Shown here: in pieces, positions 48,097-56,163 of the stretch
Layout: the number at the start of each line of letters is the position of its first letter
Numbering within the stretch: position 1 is the first letter of the stretch
Assembly (NCBI GenBank): GCA_017642535.1
Contig: JAGCOW010000007.1
Location: 47,370-111,369, forward strand
DNA length: 64,000 bases
Reading direction: 5' to 3'
Source: Bacteroidales bacterium
GTDB lineage: Bacteria; Bacteroidota; Bacteroidia; Bacteroidales; UBA1715
Program-made: the position numbers and the translations under genes
Notes under the pieces: generated by a model
What the model was told of the DNA's origin: nothing
Seen by the model: the letters and a program-made list of their open reading frames with translations, nothing else
Database searches by the model: none

Positions 48097-49029
48097 ATGG
48101 CAAAGATAGCAGGCGATATAACACAATTGATAGGTGGTACGCCACTTTTGGAACTTTCGAAAATCGAGAAGGATCAGAAAACAAAAGCGCAAATTGTGGC
48201 GAAACTCGAGTTTTTGAATCCGGGACGAAGTGTGAAGGACCGCGTTGGGCTGTTTCTTATAGAAAAAGCCGAGAAAAAAGGGTTGATTGACAGCCGAACG
48301 GTAATTATAGAACCAACGAGCGGCAACACCGGCATCGGGCTGGCTTTGGTTGCCGCCACTCGTGGCTACAGATTGATTCTTACGATGCCCGACTCCATGA
48401 GCAAAGAACGTCGTTCGCTGCTGAAGGCGTTGGGTGCGGAACTGGTGCTCACGCCCGCCTACGAGGGAATGCCAGGATCTATTAGGAAAGCAAAGGAATT
48501 GGCGGCGGAGATTGGCAATGCATTCATTCCGCAACAGTTCGAAAATCCTGCCAATCCCGAAGCCCACATCGAAACGACGGCACAAGAAATTATAGCCGAC
48601 ACCGACGGGCAGATTGACATTTTTGTCGCTGGAGTCGGAACCGGCGGAACAATTACTGGTATTGGAGAGACGCTGAAAAAACATAATCCCGACGTTAAGG
48701 TTGTGGCAGTGGAACCACTGGGAAGTGCCGTGTTGTCTGGACACAAGGCGGGACCACACAAACTACAGGGTATAGGCGCGGGATTTATTCCCAAAATTCT
48801 CAACACTCGAGTGTACGACGAAATATTCCGGGTGGCCGACGATGATGCTTTTGAGGCGGCACGCTACATTTCACGACGCGAAGGTATTTTGGTGGGGATT
48901 TCGTCGGGTGCTGCTTTGCACGCCGCGATTGAAATTGCAAAGCGCCCCGAAAACAAGGGAAAACGAATTGTGGTTCTTTTGCCCGATTCTGGCGAACGGT
49001 ACCTGTCAACAACATTATTTAGTAAGTAA
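48097..49029 (+). CDS. cysK: Cysteine synthase A
   Basis: PLP enzyme converting O-acetylserine plus a sulfur donor to cysteine. 310 residues from the ATG at 48097 ([17 protein letters not shown]); the upstream in-frame start lies inside the promoter. PLP lysine in NPGRSVKDR (Lys47), substrate loop TSGNTGIG, phosphate loop [13 protein letters not shown]. First gene of a long operon encoding a ThiS-like carrier, E1, JAMM protease and encapsulin. In Mycobacterium the CysM-CysO-Mec system uses a protein thiocarboxylate instead of sulfide; the same may apply here, although the sequence is CysK-like. Confidence 0.93.
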   Translation: MAKIAGDITQLIGGTPLLELSKIEKDQKTKAQIVAKLEFLNPGRSVKDRVGLFLIEKAEKKGLIDSRTVIIEPTSGNTGIGLALVAATRGYRLILTMPDSMSKERRSLLKALGAELVLTPAYEGMPGSIRKAKELAAEIGNAFIPQQFENPANPEAHIETTAQEIIADTDGQIDIFVAGVGTGGTITGIGETLKKHNPDVKVVAVEPLGSAVLSGHKAGPHKLQGIGAGFIPKILNTRVYDEIFRVADDDAFEAARYISRREGILVGISSGAALHAAIEIAKRPENKGKRIVVLLPDSGERYLSTTLFSK

Positions 49030-49050
49030 CAATTTAAAAATCAACGTATT

Positions 49051-49263
49051 ATGGCGACAATTACAGTAAACGGTGAAAATCAAGAAGTAAAACTCCCCAT
49101 TTCCGTGGCGGAGCTGATAAAACAAAATAACGTGGCACAGCCAGAAATGGTCAGCGTGCAGGTAAACGAAGAATTTGTCGATAGAGAGGATTTCGACACG
49201 ACCATTCTTAACGAAGGTGATTCCGTTGATTTTCTGTACTTTATGGGAGGCGGAAGCAAGTAA
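49051..49263 (+). CDS. ThiS/MoaD-like sulfur carrier with a capped di-glycine end
   Basis: 70-residue ubiquitin-fold protein that would carry sulfur as a C-terminal thiocarboxylate. Typical pattern: beta-grasp strands (ATITVNGENQEVKLP), helix VAELIKQNN, and a hydrophobic end DSVDFLYFMGGG. Unlike ThiS or MoaD it does not stop at Gly-Gly but at GGGSK, leaving Ser-Lys after the glycines. Carriers such as QbsE and HcyS also have extra residues that a JAMM protease removes, and a JAMM gene lies 1.6 kb downstream in the same operon. The E1-like gene follows 37 bases later. Confidence 0.88.
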   Translation: MATITVNGENQEVKLPISVAELIKQNNVAQPEMVSVQVNEEFVDREDFDTTILNEGDSVDFLYFMGGGSK

Positions 49264-49300
49264 AACCATATCCATAACTTTAATTTAAAACACACGAACT

Positions 49301-50116
49301 ATGTTTGATTTTACGGAAGAAGAATTGACCCGCTATTCCCGTCACATATTGCTTAAAGATGTGGGCGTCGAGGGTCAGGAAAAAATACGCGAGGCAAAAG
49401 TTCTTGTCGTGGGAGCAGGCGGATTGGGTGCCCCGGTTGCCATGTACTTGGCTGCGGCAGGAATTGGAACCATAGGAATAGTTGACGGCGATGTGGTTGA
49501 TTTAAGCAATCTACAGCGACAAATTATCCACACGACACCCGATGTCGGGAAACCGAAGGTTGAGTCGGCAAAGGAGACGATGAATGCAATAAATCCACAC
49601 GTGAAAGTGGTTACCCACAAGGATTTCCTATGGGCAAGCAACGCTCTCGACATTATAAAAGACTACGATTTTGTGATTGACGGAACCGATAATTTCCCTG
49701 TGAAATTTCTCATTAACGATGCGTGCGTAATGGCAGGAAAACCTTTTAGCCACGGTGGAATACTCCGTTTTGAGGGGCAAACGTTCACATACGTTCCGGG
49801 ACACGCTTGCTACCGTTGCATGTTTAAAACACCGCCGCCACCAAATGCGGTTCCCACTTGCTCGCAGGCGGGAGTGCTGGGCGCAATTGCGGGAATGTTG
49901 GGCACAATCCAAGCCGCCGAAGCTTTGAAATACATAACAGGCGTTGGCGAATTGCTGACTGACAAATTGCTGACATTCAACGCAAAAACAATGGATTTCA
50001 GAAAAATAAACGTAAAACGACGTGAAAATTGTCCTCTTTGCGGTGAACATCCAACAGTAACTCAATTAATTGATTATGAACAAGGTACGTGCGACCTTGC
50101 TTCTCACAAAAAATAA
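49301..50116 (+). CDS. MoeB/ThiF/HesA-family E1-like adenylyltransferase
   Basis: Activates the C-terminal glycine of the adjacent carrier as an acyl-adenylate and probably delivers sulfur to it. 271 residues: ATP-binding loop GAGGLG (38-43), RQIIHTTPDVGKPK, IDGTDNFPVK, structural zinc cysteines CYRC (170, 173) and CPLC (244, 247), and a conserved cysteine at 187 (PTCSQAG) in the crossover loop. It lacks the rhodanese domain of MoeZ-type enzymes, so sulfur must come from a separate donor; DsrE and TusA genes follow directly. Confidence 0.9.
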   Translation: MFDFTEEELTRYSRHILLKDVGVEGQEKIREAKVLVVGAGGLGAPVAMYLAAAGIGTIGIVDGDVVDLSNLQRQIIHTTPDVGKPKVESAKETMNAINPHVKVVTHKDFLWASNALDIIKDYDFVIDGTDNFPVKFLINDACVMAGKPFSHGGILRFEGQTFTYVPGHACYRCMFKTPPPPNAVPTCSQAGVLGAIAGMLGTIQAAEALKYITGVGELLTDKLLTFNAKTMDFRKINVKRRENCPLCGEHPTVTQLIDYEQGTCDLASHKK

Positions 50117-50124
50117 ATATCACT

Positions 50125-50604
50125 ATGGCAGAAACAAAGAAACTTTCCTTAATTGCCTTTTCTGGCGAATTTGACAAACTGACGGCTGTATTTACGCTTG
50201 CGACTGGTGCGGCCGCGGTAGGTTACGAAGTAAACATTTTCTTTACGTTTTGGGGGCTCGACGCCATAAAACAAAAGAAAGGACGCTCGTTTGTGGGCGG
50301 AAACTGGCTCACGAAAATGTTCGGATTTATGATGGGCGGTTTGCACGTGACGCCAACAAGCCGATTCAATTTTTGTGGCATAGGTCCAAAAATCTTCCGC
50401 TCGCTGATGCGTAAAAACAACGTGGCGACGCTCGAGGAACTTGTGGAGGCGGCTACAGCCCTCGGCGTGAACTTGTACGCTTGCGAAATGGCAATGCACG
50501 TACTCGGTCTTCAACAATCCGACTTTATCCACGAAGTGAAAGACACGCTGGGTGTCGCAACATTTTTGGAATTGTCCGAAGGCGGAAGAACCATGTTCAT
50601 TTAG
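50125..50604 (+). CDS. DsrE/DsrF-family sulfur-relay protein
   Basis: 159-residue DsrE-like protein from the ATG at 50125; its start is 8 bases after the E1 stop. Conserved cysteine in YACEMAMHVLGL (Cys120), the position that carries the persulfide in TusD/DsrE proteins, and a second cysteine in RFNFCGIGPK (Cys84). A hydrophobic Phe/Met/Gly stretch (about 62-73) is typical of the larger DsrE-like ('DsrE/F/H-like 2') members. Likely passes sulfur between the desulfurase/TusA and the carrier. Confidence 0.88.
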   Translation: MAETKKLSLIAFSGEFDKLTAVFTLATGAAAVGYEVNIFFTFWGLDAIKQKKGRSFVGGNWLTKMFGFMMGGLHVTPTSRFNFCGIGPKIFRSLMRKNNVATLEELVEAATALGVNLYACEMAMHVLGLQQSDFIHEVKDTLGVATFLELSEGGRTMFI

Positions 50605-50651
50605 CAAATCATTCATAACTCTTAACTCTTAATTTTTAACTCTTAACTCCT

Positions 50652-50873
50652 ATGACCCACACGTTAGACATAACAAAGGAACACTGCCCAATGACGTTTG
50701 TAAAGACCAAACTGAAATTGGCTCAAATAGCCGAAGGCGACATTCTCGAAGTGTTGCTCACCGATGGCGAACCACTCAACAATGTACCACGCTCGGCAAC
50801 CGAACAGGGTTTTAAGGTGCTGGATATCAGTAAAGTGGAAGGAAATATTCATAAAGTTACAATTCAGAAATAA
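50652..50873 (+). CDS. tusA: TusA-family sulfurtransferase
   Basis: 73-residue persulfide carrier with the family CPxP-like motif here reading EHCPMTFVKTK; Cys12 is the sulfur-bearing residue. TusA proteins accept sulfur from cysteine desulfurases and hand it to DsrE-type proteins. In this operon the desulfurase is the likely encapsulin cargo. The 47 bases before it contain a short AT-rich direct repeat (ACTCTTAA units) of the kind scattered through Bacteroidales intergenic DNA. The JAMM gene starts 2 bases after its stop. Confidence 0.92.
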   Translation: MTHTLDITKEHCPMTFVKTKLKLAQIAEGDILEVLLTDGEPLNNVPRSATEQGFKVLDISKVEGNIHKVTIQK

Positions 50874-50875
50874 AG

Positions 50876-51274
50876 ATGGAAATAACAATAACGGAAGAAG
50901 CGTACCAGTCGCTGTTGGCACAAGCACGGAACGACGCACCGATTGAATCGTGCGGCTATCTGTTGGGACCCGACAATAAAACGGCCACGGTGAACTATCC
51001 TATGCGTAACATCGACCAGTCGGAGGAGCATTTCAGTTTCGACCCGAAGGAGCAGTTCGCGGCGGTTAAATATGCACGGCAAAACGGATTGGTGATTGTA
51101 GGGAATTGGCACAGCCACCCCGCCTCGCCGTCGCGTCCGTCGGCGGAAGACATACGGCTTGCGTTCGACCCGAACATTCTCTATTTCATTCTCTCGCTTG
51201 CCGACGAAAGACCTGTATTCAACGCTTTTTCGATTGTTGGCGGCGAAGTCAAAGAAAAAATACAATTAAGATAA
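50876..51274 (+). CDS. JAMM/MPN metalloprotease (Mec/HcyD-like)
   Basis: 132-residue zinc isopeptidase-type protease. The full JAMM signature is present: Glu24 in IESCGYLLG, then HSHP at 79-82 with Ser89 and Asp92. Related enzymes free cysteine from the CysO carrier (Mec) or trim extra residues from carriers to expose Gly-Gly (QbsD, HcyD). Because the carrier here ends in Ser-Lys, trimming is the likely first job; release of product from the carrier is a possible second one. Part of the cysK operon. Confidence 0.9.
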   Translation: MEITITEEAYQSLLAQARNDAPIESCGYLLGPDNKTATVNYPMRNIDQSEEHFSFDPKEQFAAVKYARQNGLVIVGNWHSHPASPSRPSAEDIRLAFDPNILYFILSLADERPVFNAFSIVGGEVKEKIQLR

Positions 51275-51304
51275 CATATTGATTAACATTTTAAAACAGA
51301 AATT

Positions 51305-52744
51305 ATGGCAGACAGTAACATTCAACGCAGTATTACGACAGCAACGGCTCGAAAACTTGCAAACACAACCAAAACACCCCCGCAGATGGGGTCAATCACT
51401 CCTCGTCTTCTCTTGAAATTATTACCTTGGACGCAAGTGGAAAGTGGTACATACCGTGTAAACCGCACGAAGGTGGAACTGAAAAAAGCCGACCGAATCG
51501 CTATTCAATATTTCGACGGTGTGGCAAGTTTCACGGCGAAAGATTTGCGTCAAATTCCGCTTTTTTCAAGCATTGACCAGGAAATTGTAGCCGACCTTGC
51601 ACGGAATTTCGTCCCCGTAGAGGTAAAACGTGGTAAAAACCTTATCACACAAGGCAAGGACAAACAAAAATTCTTTATTGTCGCAAGCGGACAGGCAGAA
51701 GTAATCAGCACGGGAATCCACGGCGAGGAACTGCGTATCGCATTGTTGGGCGCAGGCGAATATTTTGGCGAATCCGATTTGCTTAGTGCCGCAGACTCAA
51801 CCGTTACGGTTCGTTCGCTCACAAATTCCACATTTCTCCAGTTGGAAACTCCCGCTCTTGAAAAATTAATCGACGAGAAGCCGAATTTCCGCGAACAGTT
51901 CAACAACGCGGTTGACGACCATCTTCGTCTGAAAGCAACGGTGAACGACCACGGCGAAAAGCACATCGACCTTGTTTCTGGTCACGAAGAGGACAACATT
52001 ATTCCCGAAACGTATATCGACTACGATGAAAATCCGACGGAATATTCTCTCAACACATTACAGACGGTTGTCCGTGTACATACTCGTGTAAGCGATTTGT
52101 TCAACGCTCCTTACAATCAGCTGGAACAGCAGTTGCGTCTTTCAATCGAAAGTATCAAGGAACGTCAGGAATGGGAACTCATTAACAACAAAAAGTTCGG
52201 TTTGTTGGCACAGGCCGCTCCCGGTTACAAAATCAGCGCCCGCTATGGTGCGCCGACTCCCGACGACCTTGACGAACTTTTGTCGCTCGTTTGGAAAGAA
52301 CCGGCGTTTTTCATCGCTCATCCACGTGCCATAGCCGCTTTCGAGCGTGAATGTACGTGGCGCGGTGTTCCGCCTGTATCGATTGATTTGTTTGGAACAA
52401 AAGTGATTACGTGGCGTGGCGTGCCAATCATTCCGTCTGACAAAGTCGAGATTAAAGGCCAATATCTGACGAGCCGCGGCGTTGGCACAACCGACATTAT
52501 TTTGGTTCGCACGGGCGAAAAGGAACAAGGAGTTGTTGGTCTGCATCAGGCAGGCATTCCTGGCGAAATTGCCCCTTCTTTGTCGGCACGGCTTATGGGA
52601 TTAGACCAATATGGCGTGGCAAGCTACTTGCTTACAAAATACTTCAGTCTTGCAAGTCTTACCGACGATGCCATAGCTGTTCTTGAAAACGTGGAAGTTG
52701 GCTATTATCATGATTATCAACATAGAAATCAAATTGAAAAATAA
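51305..52744 (+). CDS. Family-2 encapsulin shell protein with inserted cNMP-binding-like domain
   Basis: 479-residue HK97-fold shell protein of the SrpI/family-2 encapsulin type. The N-arm (SITPRLLLKLLPWTQVESGTY) precedes a cyclic-nucleotide-binding-like domain at about 84-205 (LFSSIDQEIVADLARNF to EKPNFREQFNNAV); the presence of this insert defines the family-2B form. The remaining capsid domain (about 235-479) has the typical GLLAQAAPGYKISARYGAPT and ECTWRGVPPVSIDLFG segments. In the insert's ligand loop the phosphate-binding Arg expected after FGE is missing (FGESDLL then SAADSTVTV). The stop overlaps the next ATG (cysteine desulfurase) by one base, the standard shell-cargo arrangement. 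Confidence 0.93.
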   Translation: MADSNIQRSITTATARKLANTTKTPPQMGSITPRLLLKLLPWTQVESGTYRVNRTKVELKKADRIAIQYFDGVASFTAKDLRQIPLFSSIDQEIVADLARNFVPVEVKRGKNLITQGKDKQKFFIVASGQAEVISTGIHGEELRIALLGAGEYFGESDLLSAADSTVTVRSLTNSTFLQLETPALEKLIDEKPNFREQFNNAVDDHLRLKATVNDHGEKHIDLVSGHEEDNIIPETYIDYDENPTEYSLNTLQTVVRVHTRVSDLFNAPYNQLEQQLRLSIESIKERQEWELINNKKFGLLAQAAPGYKISARYGAPTPDDLDELLSLVWKEPAFFIAHPRAIAAFERECTWRGVPPVSIDLFGTKVITWRGVPIIPSDKVEIKGQYLTSRGVGTTDIILVRTGEKEQGVVGLHQAGIPGEIAPSLSARLMGLDQYGVASYLLTKYFSLASLTDDAIAVLENVEVGYYHDYQHRNQIEK

Positions 52745-54360
52745 TGTACGGTAACGAATTAGATAATTTTCGACCAGATATTCCCGAATTGGGACATATT
52801 CCGCAAATTAGACTCGACGGCGACGCCCCCGTGCCAGATGAAAATCCGGTGCGGGCGCAAGTTCCCACGACTTCCGAAGCTGATTTCGACGGATTCAAAA
52901 TGCCCCAGCTTCCGTTGGCGGGTGAACTTTCGGCAAGCGAAACCGAAATGTTCAAAAGCGTAGTGGAGAAGTATTTTGGCGAAGATATACAGACATACGA
53001 AGCCCCCTCGAAAATCACGCATTCCCGTTCCGCTGACGACGTGGAGCCAGACTCGAAAAAGTGTCTGCTGACCGACAACGGATTTGGCATTGGCATTCCC
53101 GAAACGGAACTCGTGCGCAACCTGCACTACGAGGAAGCCGATACGATAGACCAAACGGAGATTCGGAAGCAGTTCCCTATTCTCGACCAGAAGGTGAACG
53201 GGAAAGATTTGGTGTGGTTCGACAATGGGGCATCCACACAAAAACCCTTGCGTGTGATTGACGGTCTCAGCCATTTCTACAAGACTGACTATTCAAACAT
53301 TCACCGAGGAGCACACACGCTTGCCGCACGGGCTACCGACCAGTACGAGGCGGCACGCGAGAAAGTTGCACGGTTCATCAATGCTCCGTCAACCGACAAC
53401 ATCGTGTTTGTTCGTGGCACAACCGAAGGTATCAACCTTGTGGCTCAGACATTTGGACGCAAGTATCTGCTGGAGAACGACAACGTGATTGTGTCAACAC
53501 TCGACCACCACGCCAACATTGTGCCGTGGCAGCAAGTGTGCAAGGAACGCAATGCGGAACTACGGGCGATTCCTATCGACAAAAACGGTGACTTGATTTT
53601 GCCAGAACTTGAGCGACTGATAACACCACGGACGAAATTCATCTCGGTGGGTCACGTTAACAATACGTTCGGGACAATCAACGATGTGAAAACCATCATA
53701 AAAATTGCCCACTCGCACAACATTCCCGTGCTGATTGACGGGGCACAGTCGGTTGCACATACCAAAATCGACGTGCAGGATATGGATTGCGACTATTTTG
53801 TTTTTTCGGGACACAAAATATACGGTCCGTCGGGAATCGGCGTGATTTACGGCAAGAAAGAGGCGTTGGAACTACTTCCCCCGTGGCAGGGCGGTGGCAA
53901 TATGATAAAGGATGTGACCATAGAAAAAACTGAGTTCAACGAACCTCCTGCCCGTTTCGAGGCAGGCACGCCTAACATTGCCGACGCTATTGGTTTGGGC
54001 TACGCTCTTGATTTTGTCAGCAGTGTCGGCATTCACAATATTGAACGCCACGAACATGACCTGACCGAGTACGCGCGCCAGCAAATCGCACTCATTCCAG
54101 GCATCACGCTTATGGGAAATCCCCAAAATCGCGTGAGCGTGGTTTCGTTCGACATTCCCGGCATTCCTGCTCCTCAAGTCGGACAAATGCTCGACAAAGA
54201 AGGAATTGCCGTTCGTGCGGGTCACCATTGTGCACAGCCGGCATTGCGTGCCTTGGGCTACGAAATGTCTGTCCGTCCCACGTTTGCAGTCTATAACACA
54301 CGCGAGGAAGTTGACCGCCTGACGGATGCTCTCAGACGAATTGTGGGCAACACAAAATAA
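52744..54360 (+). CDS. Encapsulated cysteine desulfurase (SufS-type) with long N-terminal extension
   Basis: Releases sulfur from cysteine as an enzyme persulfide. 538 residues, about 130 longer than SufS. Residues 1-135 are Pro/Asp/Glu-rich and low-complexity, matching the disordered shell-targeting region of known family-2 encapsulin cargo desulfurases. The type-II desulfurase core follows (FDNGASTQKP), with PLP lysine Lys358 in FSGHKIYGPSG and catalytic Cys496 in RAGHHCAQPAL. Translationally coupled to the shell gene. Expected partners are TusA, DsrE and the carrier encoded upstream. A terminator-like hairpin follows 17 bases after the stop. Confidence 0.93.
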   Translation: MYGNELDNFRPDIPELGHIPQIRLDGDAPVPDENPVRAQVPTTSEADFDGFKMPQLPLAGELSASETEMFKSVVEKYFGEDIQTYEAPSKITHSRSADDVEPDSKKCLLTDNGFGIGIPETELVRNLHYEEADTIDQTEIRKQFPILDQKVNGKDLVWFDNGASTQKPLRVIDGLSHFYKTDYSNIHRGAHTLAARATDQYEAAREKVARFINAPSTDNIVFVRGTTEGINLVAQTFGRKYLLENDNVIVSTLDHHANIVPWQQVCKERNAELRAIPIDKNGDLILPELERLITPRTKFISVGHVNNTFGTINDVKTIIKIAHSHNIPVLIDGAQSVAHTKIDVQDMDCDYFVFSGHKIYGPSGIGVIYGKKEALELLPPWQGGGNMIKDVTIEKTEFNEPPARFEAGTPNIADAIGLGYALDFVSSVGIHNIERHEHDLTEYARQQIALIPGITLMGNPQNRVSVVSFDIPGIPAPQVGQMLDKEGIAVRAGHHCAQPALRALGYEMSVRPTFAVYNTREEVDRLTDALRRIVGNTK

Positions 54361-54377
54361 CGACAACTAACTATGGG

Positions 54378-54412
54378 AAAATAGGACGTAGCCATCTGTT
54401 ACGTCCTATTTT
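54378..54412 (+). terminator. Intrinsic hairpin between the desulfurase and serine acetyltransferase genes
   Basis: A perfect 13-bp stem (AAAATAGGACGTA at 54378-54390, complement at 54400-54412), 9-base loop, ending in four T. The acetyltransferase ATG lies only 12 bases after it, with no room for a promoter, so read-through or an RNA-processing role is required for its expression. Confidence 0.8.
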
Positions 54413-54423
54413 AATAAAAAAAG

Positions 54424-55317
54424 ATGAGAATGGATAAACGAGAAATTTTGGCTAAAAATGTGGCCATACTGTCCAACATTGAAGAAAAAGAAAAAAATAT
54501 GCGTGCAAAAGAATGCCGCCTGCCTTCGATTGACGCAGTGAAACATATTATAGAACTGTTGAGGCAGATTTTCTTTCCCGGCTTTTTCGGTGCCGAAATA
54601 AACAGTCAGGATAGCCGTATGTACCGCATTGGGATAAACGTGGAACAAATTGCGAAAGAACTTGAGGAACAGATTTCCCTGAGTTTCAATAGTTTCAACG
54701 GAGGAAAAACGGTGGAGGAAGTGGAAAAAATCACGCTCCAGTTTCTTGAAAAAATTCCCGAAATAAAACGTGTGCTTTATACCGATATTGAAGCAATGTA
54801 TAATTCCGACCCTGCCGTGACGTCGTACGGCGAGATAATTTTTTGCTATCCCATCGTGCAGGTTATGGTCCACTATCGTGTGGCACATGCACTGTTGGAG
54901 CTGAAAGTTCCCGTATTACCGCGAATCATAACCGAAATGGCACATTCGGCGACGGGTATCGACATTCATCCCGGAGCCAAAATCGGCGAATATTTTTCAA
55001 TTGACCATGGCACGGGCGTGGTGATTGGAGAAACCTGTATAATTGGCAACCATGTCACTTTGTATCAGGGCGTTACGTTAGGAGCGAAGAAGTTTACCTA
55101 CAACGAAAACGGTCAGCCGGTGAACACCCCGCGCCACCCGATAATAGAGGACAATGTCACAATTTATTCCAATTCGTCGATTTTAGGACGTATTACAATC
55201 GGGCACGACACCGTGATTGGTGGTAACATTTGGGTTACCGAAAGTGTGAAGCCACATTCGAAGATTGTACAGCAAAAAGCAGTTCCGGAAACCTTTTTCG
55301 ACGGGGCTGGAGTGTAA
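54424..55317 (+). CDS. cysE: Serine O-acetyltransferase
   Basis: Makes O-acetylserine, the substrate of CysK. 297 residues with a long helical N-terminal domain (to about 160) and a C-terminal left-handed beta-helix (GIDIHPGAKIG, FSIDHGTGVVIGE, VTLYQGVTLGA, PRHPIIEDNVTIYSNSSILG). The catalytic His/Asp pair is in SIDHGTG and the VTEMAHSATGIDIHPG region. EpsC-type SATs in Bacteroidota have this length. It sits after a strong hairpin at the end of the cysK-encapsulin operon, supplying the acceptor for the sulfur-carrier route. The ATG at 54430 is an alternative start. Confidence 0.92.
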   Translation: MRMDKREILAKNVAILSNIEEKEKNMRAKECRLPSIDAVKHIIELLRQIFFPGFFGAEINSQDSRMYRIGINVEQIAKELEEQISLSFNSFNGGKTVEEVEKITLQFLEKIPEIKRVLYTDIEAMYNSDPAVTSYGEIIFCYPIVQVMVHYRVAHALLELKVPVLPRIITEMAHSATGIDIHPGAKIGEYFSIDHGTGVVIGETCIIGNHVTLYQGVTLGAKKFTYNENGQPVNTPRHPIIEDNVTIYSNSSILGRITIGHDTVIGGNIWVTESVKPHSKIVQQKAVPETFFDGAGV

Positions 55318-55375
55318 GAAAAAGGGGATTGTCAGCTCTGTCGGGCAATAAATCCGATTTCTCAGACGATGAAAG

Positions 55376-56128
55376 TTACCCCATCACCACGTCGAGCACC
55401 ATCATCATGGCAAATCCGATGGCGAAACCGATGGTCGCCACGTTGGAATGTTCGCCTTGTGAGGATTCGGGAATCAGTTCTTCAATAACCACGTAGAGCA
55501 TTGCGCCTGCGGCAAACGGAAGCAGATATGGCATAGTGGCGGTTGCCGCCGATGCAAGCAGATGCACCAAAGCTCCGCCCACAGGTTCCACCACGCCGCT
55601 CAGACTGCCTATGGCGAATGATTTTAAGCGACTGTTTCCCGCACTACGGAGCGGCATGGAAATGATTGCTCCTTCGGGAATGTTTTGTATGGCAATACCA
55701 ACGGCAAGAGCGATGGCGCTCGCCGTGCTGAAGTCTGCCGTGGCTGCGCCGGCAATAGCCATACCCACCGCCATTCCTTCGGGAAAATTGTGGATTGTAA
55801 CCGCCAGAGCCAACATTGTTGTCCGCGACAGATGGCTTTGCGGACCTTCGTGTCCGCCTTTGGGGTGAATATGCGGCGTAATGTAGTCGATAAGCAACAG
55901 GAACGCAAAACCGCCAAGCAGACCAACAACCACGGGCCACACGCTGCCCATGTCGATAGCAGGAATTAAAAGCGACCACACCGAAGCGGCAACCATCACG
56001 CCCGAAGCGAATCCCAACAAGATTTTCTGAAACAGTTCGGGTATTTCGTTCTTCATAAAAAACACAAAAGCGGAACCTAAAACCGTTCCCGCTAATGGAA
56101 TCAACAATGCTGTTATTATTGCACTCAT
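55376..56128 (-). CDS. ZIP-family metal transporter
   Basis: Inner-membrane divalent-metal importer (zinc, possibly iron), 250 residues with eight predicted helices. Metal-binding motifs HNFPEG (helix IV) and QNIPEG (helix V) are present, and a His-rich cytoplasmic loop (PHIHPKGGHEG) lies after helix III. A minus-strand promoter box lies 21 bases from the ATG. Convergent with cysE. Confidence 0.93.
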   Translation of the reverse strand: MSAIITALLIPLAGTVLGSAFVFFMKNEIPELFQKILLGFASGVMVAASVWSLLIPAIDMGSVWPVVVGLLGGFAFLLLIDYITPHIHPKGGHEGPQSHLSRTTMLALAVTIHNFPEGMAVGMAIAGAATADFSTASAIALAVGIAIQNIPEGAIISMPLRSAGNSRLKSFAIGSLSGVVEPVGGALVHLLASAATATMPYLLPFAAGAMLYVVIEELIPESSQGEHSNVATIGFAIGFAMMMVLDVVMG

Positions 56129-56148
56129 TTCTTCATCTGTTTATACGG

Positions 56149-56156
56149 CAAAAGTA
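56149..56156 (-). promoter_or_regulatory. -7 promoter box for the ZIP transporter
   Basis: TACTTTTG on the minus strand, 21 bases before the ATG at 56128. Confidence 0.6.
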
Positions 56157-56163
56157 AAACAAA

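Noticed and set aside
48013..48759. 248-codon frame antisense to cysK
   Set aside because: It overlaps cysK and its promoter, and its composition (Arg, Phe, Asn, His) has no recognisable family; it is a shadow.
50605..50651. AT-rich direct repeats (ACTCTTAA units) before tusA, and similar TTAATTCTTAA tracts near 6505 and 11005
   Set aside because: These low-complexity tracts are common in Bacteroidales gene gaps; there are too few and too irregular units for a CRISPR array or tandem-repeat locus.
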